NCBI GenBank assembly: GCA_018610125.1
Contig: JAHEOI010000109.1
Coordinates: 1 to 19,749 of the forward strand
Origin: Verrucomicrobiota bacterium
GTDB taxonomy: Bacteria; Verrucomicrobiota; Verrucomicrobiia; Limisphaerales; JAHEOI01
DNA: 19,749 nucleotides
Reading direction: 5' to 3'
Made by a program: the position numbers and the translations under genes
Notes under the pieces: generated by a model
Databases searched by the model: none
Seen by the model: the letters and a program-made list of their open reading frames with translations, nothing else
Told to the model about the DNA's origin: nothing
In this document: positions 15,996 through 19,749 of the stretch, piece by piece
Numbering within the stretch: the first letter of the stretch is position 1
Layout: the number at the start of each line of letters is the position of its first letter

Positions 15996-16421
15996 AGCTA
16001 TTAGGGGACTGTAAGCCGAATTCTGTGTCATTTCGGCGCCCTGGAGGCACTGAAATCAGAGGATCATTTATCTTAGCGGCACACACCCGAAGCCCCGCCG
16101 TTCCAGGACGGCTTGGAGCGGGTCACTCCCGGGCTTCCTATTCGGCCTTGCTCCCGATGGGGTTTACCGTGCCCCGTCGATTGCTCTTCGGGCGGTGGGC
16201 TCTTACCCCACCTTTTCACCCTTGCCCCTTTCGGCCATCACCGAAACGGGGCGGTCTGTTTTCTGTGGCACTTTCCGTGACGAGTAACTTGAATTACCCG
16301 TCCCCGCGTGTATCCCGATAACCTCGGAAGGTCACGAGTTACGCGGCATCGCACCCTGTGGAGTTCGGACTTTCCTCCCCCGGCACGAAGCCGGGAGCGA
16401 TCCTCCACCCCTCTAATAGCT
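15996..16421 (-). ncRNA. rnpB: RNase P RNA (type A)
   Basis: On the minus strand the conserved 5' block GGAGGAAAGTCCGAACTC (16378-16361) runs into CACAGGGTGCGATGCCGCG, and the 3' block ACAGAATTCGGCTTACAG (16026-16009) precedes CCCCTAATAGCT. The ends pair: AGCTATTAG(A)GGGG at 16421-16409 with CCCCTAATAGCT at 16007-15996 gives P1, 12 base pairs with one bulged A. About 426 bases agree with a bacterial type A RNA. It is the catalytic subunit that cuts 5' leaders from pre-tRNAs. Downstream, gccg-tccc-cggc (15992-15981) and a TTTTTT run (15964-15959) may serve as a loose terminator. Frames drawn across it on either strand are not genes. The exact ends are within a few bases. Confidence 0.95.
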
Positions 16422-16434
16422 GCAAACCACTAAT

Positions 16435-16463
16435 AATGTACCACCTGCGCCCGCGGAATTCAA
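16435..16463 (-). promoter_or_regulatory. Sigma70-type promoter of rnpB
   Basis: On the minus strand TTGAAT (16463-16458), a 17-base spacer and TACATT (16440-16435) lie directly upstream of rnpB. Transcription would start near 16428, 7 bases past the -10 box and within 10 bases of the deduced RNA 5' end. Match is 4-5 of 6 for each box with ideal spacing. Confidence 0.7.
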
Positions 16464-16515
16464 CAGAGGTAGGGGCGACAACGAGGGGCGTTTTGGGGCG
16501 CGATCGGCATTCATG

Positions 16516-16543
16516 GAAAACGGTCGGCAGGGGACTGCCGACC
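16516..16543 (-). terminator. Rho-independent terminator of the zinc-ribbon gene
   Basis: In the transcript GGTCGGCAG-TCCC-CTGCCGACC forms a perfect 9-bp stem with a 4-base loop (16543-16522), followed by GTTTTCC. It separates the zinc-ribbon gene from the rnpB promoter. Confidence 0.7.
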
Positions 16544-16559
16544 CGACCACTTCGGAAAC

Positions 16560-16578
16560 GAGGCATTCGCAACGCCTC
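16560..16578 (-). repeat. GAGGC-type hairpin one base after the zinc-ribbon stop
   Basis: The transcript reads TAG, one base, then GAGGCGTT-GCG-AATGCCTC, an 8-bp stem with one G-U. The start of the stem and its distance from the stop are the same as behind hemC (12935-12949). Confidence 0.5.
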
Positions 16579-16579
16579 A

Positions 16580-17296
16580 CTACACTTCCATATCTCGTGT
16601 GTAATAAAGGATGCGACTGCAGTTCGGGCACTTGACGATTTCTTGTTCCCCTTTGCAGGAGACGATCACTTGAGGAGGGAGCGTCATGTGACAGCCGCCG
16701 CAAACCCCGCGATCGATGGATACCACAACGGTGCTTCCTCGATGGCCTAAGATGCGTTCGTATTGTCGAAGTAAGCTCGATTCGACCGGCTGCTTCAATT
16801 CCTCCCGTTTGCTCTGTAGCTCTTCGAGCTCCTTTTTGAAATGGCTTTCTTTTTCGTCGAGCTCGTTCGTCTCTTGCTCGACTTGCTGCTTGATGCGCTC
16901 GTATTCTCGCTTGGCCTGCTCAACCTCGTTTTCGGCCGCCTCGATCTGTTCCATCAAGCCAAGCTGCTCATCTTCCAGCTCCGAAATCTTCTTTTTACAG
17001 CGGTCAATTTCATGGGTTAAGGCCTGATACTCCTCGTTTTTCTTCGTTTGAAATTGTTGCTGCGTGTATTTCTGCATCAACTGCTTGTTGGAGTCGGTTT
17101 CGAGCTCCTTGTCGTGCCGCTTTGTTTCCAACTGCTTGACCTTCTCACGGGCCTTATCAAGCGTCTGTTGGGCCTCTGTCAATTGTTGCCGGGACCTCTG
17201 GCGCTGAAGCGACAGGTTCTTCAGTTCGGATTGGGCTCGGAAGAATTTTCGGTCATTATCCTGAAGGATGAGCAATTTTTCGATAGCGTCCAGCAT
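16580..17296 (-). CDS. Coiled-coil zinc-ribbon protein (DUF164/zf-RING_7 family)
   Basis: 238 residues. Residues about 10-180 are an uninterrupted charged helix with heptad pattern, an antiparallel coiled coil (for example LEDEQLGLMEQIEAAENEVE). The C-terminal zinc ribbon uses Cys199, Cys202 (GVCGGCHMTLPP) and Cys223, Cys226 (VKCPNCSRILYY). The family is widespread in bacteria and is annotated as a C4-type zinc-ribbon or nucleic-acid-binding protein; its role is not firmly settled, though relatives in Gram-positive species have been linked to division or competence. ATG 17296 is the natural start, and the protein has the full family length. The gene ends in its own terminator and is divergent from htrA, with 142 bases between the start codons. 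Confidence 0.88.
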   Translation of the reverse strand: MLDAIEKLLILQDNDRKFFRAQSELKNLSLQRQRSRQQLTEAQQTLDKAREKVKQLETKRHDKELETDSNKQLMQKYTQQQFQTKKNEEYQALTHEIDRCKKKISELEDEQLGLMEQIEAAENEVEQAKREYERIKQQVEQETNELDEKESHFKKELEELQSKREELKQPVESSLLRQYERILGHRGSTVVVSIDRGVCGGCHMTLPPQVIVSCKGEQEIVKCPNCSRILYYTRDMEV

Positions 17297-17320
17297 CGTG
17301 ATGGGTTTCTTTCGCCTTAG

Positions 17321-17357
17321 AGATTATCCGGCGATTGAGAGATTATCCGGCCATTGG
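17321..17357. repeat. Tandem 19-bp direct repeat in the divergent promoter region
   Basis: agattatccggcgattgag (17321-17339) is followed at once by agattatccggccattgg (17340-17357), with one internal difference. It lies between two divergent genes, 25 bases from the zinc-ribbon start and 82 from the htrA start. On the minus strand each unit carries GATAAT, close to a -10 box. It may be a duplicated promoter element or a two-site operator. Confidence 0.6.
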
Positions 17358-17438
17358 TCCCAAGTCAACCAAGGTGATAGATTAGCAAGTCGGAGTTATT
17401 CCCGTAGTGGCGGGAGCGAGACTGGATGGAATCAAATT

Positions 17439-18974
17439 ATGAAGACGATAAAGAGCGGAATCAAAGCCCGGTGCCGGGGCACGGATTGTGGGCGAATTGT
17501 GGCAGCGTTGCCGGCGTTGCTGATAGCAGGTGGCATTGCGGTCGGACCGATGACCACCTCGGCGGCTGAGAGCATGTCACCCATTGAGGTGGCCAAGCAA
17601 CTGAATCGAGCCTTTGTTCAGGTGGCTGAGCGGGTCTCGCCGTCGGTGGTTGTGATCGACGTTGCCAGCTCTCAGCAAGGTCGTTTTGACCCGGAGGATC
17701 ATCCATTCTTCGAGTTTTTGCCTGAAGAAAAGCAGGAAGAGCTGCGAAAGAAGATGGAGGAAGATTCGTCGGAATCTGAAGGTACGCCTCGATACAATGG
17801 TCGCGGTTCCGGGGTGATTATCCGGGAAAACGGGTTCATTTTAACCAATCGTCATGTGGTCCAGGATGCCGAGCGAATCCGGGTGCGTCTCAAAAATGGC
17901 GAGGAATATAAAGCCACGGTGCATGGAAAAGATGCCCAATCCGATCTGGCGGTCCTTAAGATCGATGCCTCCGGATTACCGGCTGCCACGATGGGGGACT
18001 CCTCCAAGGCCCGCGTGGGTGAGTTTGCCATCGCTTTGGGCGCCCCCTTTCAACTGGACTACAGCTTAACTGTCGGGCATATCAGTGCCAAAGGTCGCTC
18101 GGAAGTCATTCCATTGGCGGCGGGCGGTGCTGTCATGGACCAAAATTTCATCCAGACCGATGCCAATATTAATCCGGGAAACAGCGGTGGTCCATTGCTT
18201 AACATCGAAGGCGAGGTCATCGGTATCAACTCGGTCATCCGTGGATTGGATACCGGAATCGGATTTGCTATCGCCAGCAATCTCGCAACCGAGGTCGCCA
18301 CCAAGTTGATCCAAGAAGGGGAATATGAGCGGGCATGGCTTGGGATTGAGATCCGTTCCCTTTCCGAGGACCGCTTGGTTCGAAAGCAAATCGAGCAGAC
18401 CGATAACGGGGTGGTCGTTCGCGGGATTTCGGGGGATGGGCCGGCCTCAAAGTCGAAGCTGGAGCGATTCGATGTCATTGTCGCTGTGGAGGGTGTCAAA
18501 GTGACGACCGCACAAGAGCTTAAGGCCGAAGTGCGGCGTAAAACCGCAGGTGAGCCGTTAACGCTAAAAGTGGTCCGGATGGGTCGGGACAAGCCGTTAA
18601 ACGTCGAAGTCACACCGGGCAGTTGGCCGGAGCGGCTTATCTCGGATGCCGGGTCCTTCCACGAGCCGGAATCGAGGGAACCGGAAGCGGCGAGCATGGG
18701 AATCACGGTTGGTAAGCTTACTCCTGAGGTGGCCGAAGAGAACGGCCTTGAGGATGGCCAGGGGGTTGTGGTGACCGAGATCAAAGCGGGAAGCCGTGCG
18801 CAGAAAAAAGGGTTGAAAGCCGGCGAAATCATCACCGAGGTGAATCAACGCCCGATCACAAGCCCGGAAGGCTTTGTAGAGGCAATCAGCGATGTCAGCG
18901 AGAAGAATGCGATTAAGCTGACCATCGTCAATGACGGCTCCGAGCGTTCCGTTGAGCTGGGCGATAACGAGTGA
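17439..18974 (+). CDS. Periplasmic serine protease, HtrA/DegP family (Do-like)
   Basis: 511 residues from ATG 17439; ggatgga is about 8 bases upstream. The frame is open to 17268, but that extension reads across the divergent promoter and lacks a signal peptide at its front, so it is rejected. A signal sequence follows the start (IVAALPALLIAGGIAVG, cleavage near SAAES). The trypsin-like domain holds the triad His139 (LTNRHVVQDA), Asp169 (QSDLAVLKID) and Ser250 (NPGNSGGPLL). Two PDZ domains follow, about 295-393 (RAWLGIEIRSLS) and about 415-508 (GVVVTEIKAGSRAQKKGLKA). The acidic loop after VSPSVVVIDV (FDPEDHPFFEFLPEEKQEEL) is typical of DegP/DegQ. It degrades or refolds damaged envelope proteins. 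DegP, DegQ or MucD cannot be told apart here. Confidence 0.94.
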   Translation: MKTIKSGIKARCRGTDCGRIVAALPALLIAGGIAVGPMTTSAAESMSPIEVAKQLNRAFVQVAERVSPSVVVIDVASSQQGRFDPEDHPFFEFLPEEKQEELRKKMEEDSSESEGTPRYNGRGSGVIIRENGFILTNRHVVQDAERIRVRLKNGEEYKATVHGKDAQSDLAVLKIDASGLPAATMGDSSKARVGEFAIALGAPFQLDYSLTVGHISAKGRSEVIPLAAGGAVMDQNFIQTDANINPGNSGGPLLNIEGEVIGINSVIRGLDTGIGFAIASNLATEVATKLIQEGEYERAWLGIEIRSLSEDRLVRKQIEQTDNGVVVRGISGDGPASKSKLERFDVIVAVEGVKVTTAQELKAEVRRKTAGEPLTLKVVRMGRDKPLNVEVTPGSWPERLISDAGSFHEPESREPEAASMGITVGKLTPEVAEENGLEDGQGVVVTEIKAGSRAQKKGLKAGEIITEVNQRPITSPEGFVEAISDVSEKNAIKLTIVNDGSERSVELGDNE

Positions 18975-19049
18975 GTCGAGGGCCCAATACCGTGCCGGGA
19001 CCCGAACAATTGCATTGCAGTTTGGATTGCCTTTCGTTACCACAATACC

Positions 19050-19749
19050 ATGCGCTTTATCGGCAGTGTGATCGAGAAGTTACAGCGTCACCCGAAACGG
19101 ATCGTTTTTCCCGAGGGGCATGAGCCGCGTGTCTTGCAGGCCGCAAGGCAGTTTTACTCCCTTCGCCTCGGTGTGCCGATCCTCCTCGGTGATCGTACCC
19201 AGATCAAGGAGGCGGCCTCTGAGATTAACGTCCCTTTGACCGGGATCCATATCATTAATCCGGCGGAAAGCCAGGATCTGGACAATTTTGTCAAGCGGTT
19301 TGAGACGCTACGGCGATACAAAGGAATCCAGGAGCAGGAAGCCCGTGCGGCATTGCTGAATCCGAACTACTTCGGGGCCATGATGGTCGCGATGTACCAT
19401 GCGGATGGTATCGTCTCGGGAACGAGCGAGGTCACAGGCAGTGTCCTTAGACCCTTTTTCCGAATTATCAAAGTCGCGCCAAATTCGATGACGGCCTCGA
19501 GCTGCATGATCATGGAGGTCGAAGACTCCCGATTTGGGGACAATGGGGTCATTTTCATGGCGGATTGCGGTGTCATTCCCGAACCGACCGTGGATCAGCT
19601 CGCTAATGTCGGCCTTTCAAGCGCCCAATTGGCTCAACAGCTCCTCGGGACACGGCCGCGCGTTGCATTCCTTTCTTACTCCACCAAGGGCAGTGCCGCG
19701 AACCCTTCGGTCGGAAGGGTGCAGGCCGCGACGGCCCTGGCGACCCAAA
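19050..19749 (+). CDS. pta: Phosphate acetyltransferase, 5' part
   Basis: The frame opens at ATG 19050 and stays open to the right edge: 233 codons visible of about 330-340. The sequence is characteristic of the PTA/PTB family: RIVFPEGHEPRVLQAARQF (18-36), LGVPILLGDRTQIKEAA (40-56), then the core MMVAMYHADGIVSGTSEVTG, VLRPFFRIIKVAP and VIFMADCGVIPEPT, and FLSYSTKGSA near the edge. It interconverts acetyl-CoA plus phosphate and acetyl phosphate plus CoA, usually with acetate kinase. It is the short single-domain form, without the long regulatory N-terminus. The gap to htrA is 75 bases with no terminator, so read-through is possible. The ribosome site is weak. Confidence 0.9.
   Translation, partial: MRFIGSVIEKLQRHPKRIVFPEGHEPRVLQAARQFYSLRLGVPILLGDRTQIKEAASEINVPLTGIHIINPAESQDLDNFVKRFETLRRYKGIQEQEARAALLNPNYFGAMMVAMYHADGIVSGTSEVTGSVLRPFFRIIKVAPNSMTASSCMIMEVEDSRFGDNGVIFMADCGVIPEPTVDQLANVGLSSAQLAQQLLGTRPRVAFLSYSTKGSAANPSVGRVQAATALATQ

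Noticed and set aside
15929..16750. Plus- and minus-strand frames of 77-130 codons over 15.9-16.75 kb
   Set aside because: They lie across the RNase P RNA gene or its flanks, or antisense to the zinc-ribbon gene.
1..19749. CRISPR arrays, tRNA genes and intact transposases
   Set aside because: I looked for regularly spaced repeats, cloverleaf-like segments and transposase motifs and saw none.

Overview
The window looks like a chromosomal stretch of a PVC-superphylum bacterium, most probably Verrucomicrobiota (inference, no phylogeny run). The clues are a type II secretion-like prepilin with the FTLIELLVVIAI signature and a DG-H-V tail, a Tat-type Gfo/Idh/MocA oxidoreductase, a secreted arylsulfatase, a PKD fragment, a CobA-HemD fusion inside a ccsA-hemA-hemC-cobA/hemD operon, and many dispersed palindromic intergenic repeats.

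The window divides into two very different halves. Positions 1 to about 11,270 are sparse and decayed. They hold a helicase cut off after motif III (2-697), an oxidoreductase with a frameshift, an in-frame stop and a lost 3' end (860-1779, minus), a TPR remnant (2425-2643), a large SF1 helicase reduced to two internal pieces fused out of frame (2700-3325, minus), a frameshifted PKD domain (4820-5063) and a prepilin whose middle is deleted (10677-11071). Four genes there look intact: a small membrane protein (3875-4516), a four-helix membrane protein (5189-5635, minus), a B12-binding radical SAM protein (5885-7642, minus) and an arylsulfatase (8729-10339). The gaps carry an 85-bp inverted dispersed repeat, a ~148-bp imperfect palindrome and several hairpins.

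Positions 11,280 to the end are compact and intact. The minus-strand operon ccsA/hemX, hemA, hemC, cobA-hemD makes uroporphyrinogen III from glutamyl-tRNA and diverts it to precorrin-2; the CcsA-like protein links it to cytochrome c/haem handling. Upstream lies the RNase P RNA gene (minus) with a readable promoter, then a coiled-coil zinc-ribbon gene (minus) with its own terminator. Divergent from that is a periplasmic HtrA/Deg protease, followed by the 5' part of phosphate acetyltransferase, which runs off the right edge.

I see no CRISPR array, tRNA, intact transposase or clearly new functional system. The most interesting points are the graveyard of two conflict/defence-type helicases, the repeated mode of decay (large internal deletions that leave both ends), and the families of small palindromic elements, two of which sit one base after stop codons.
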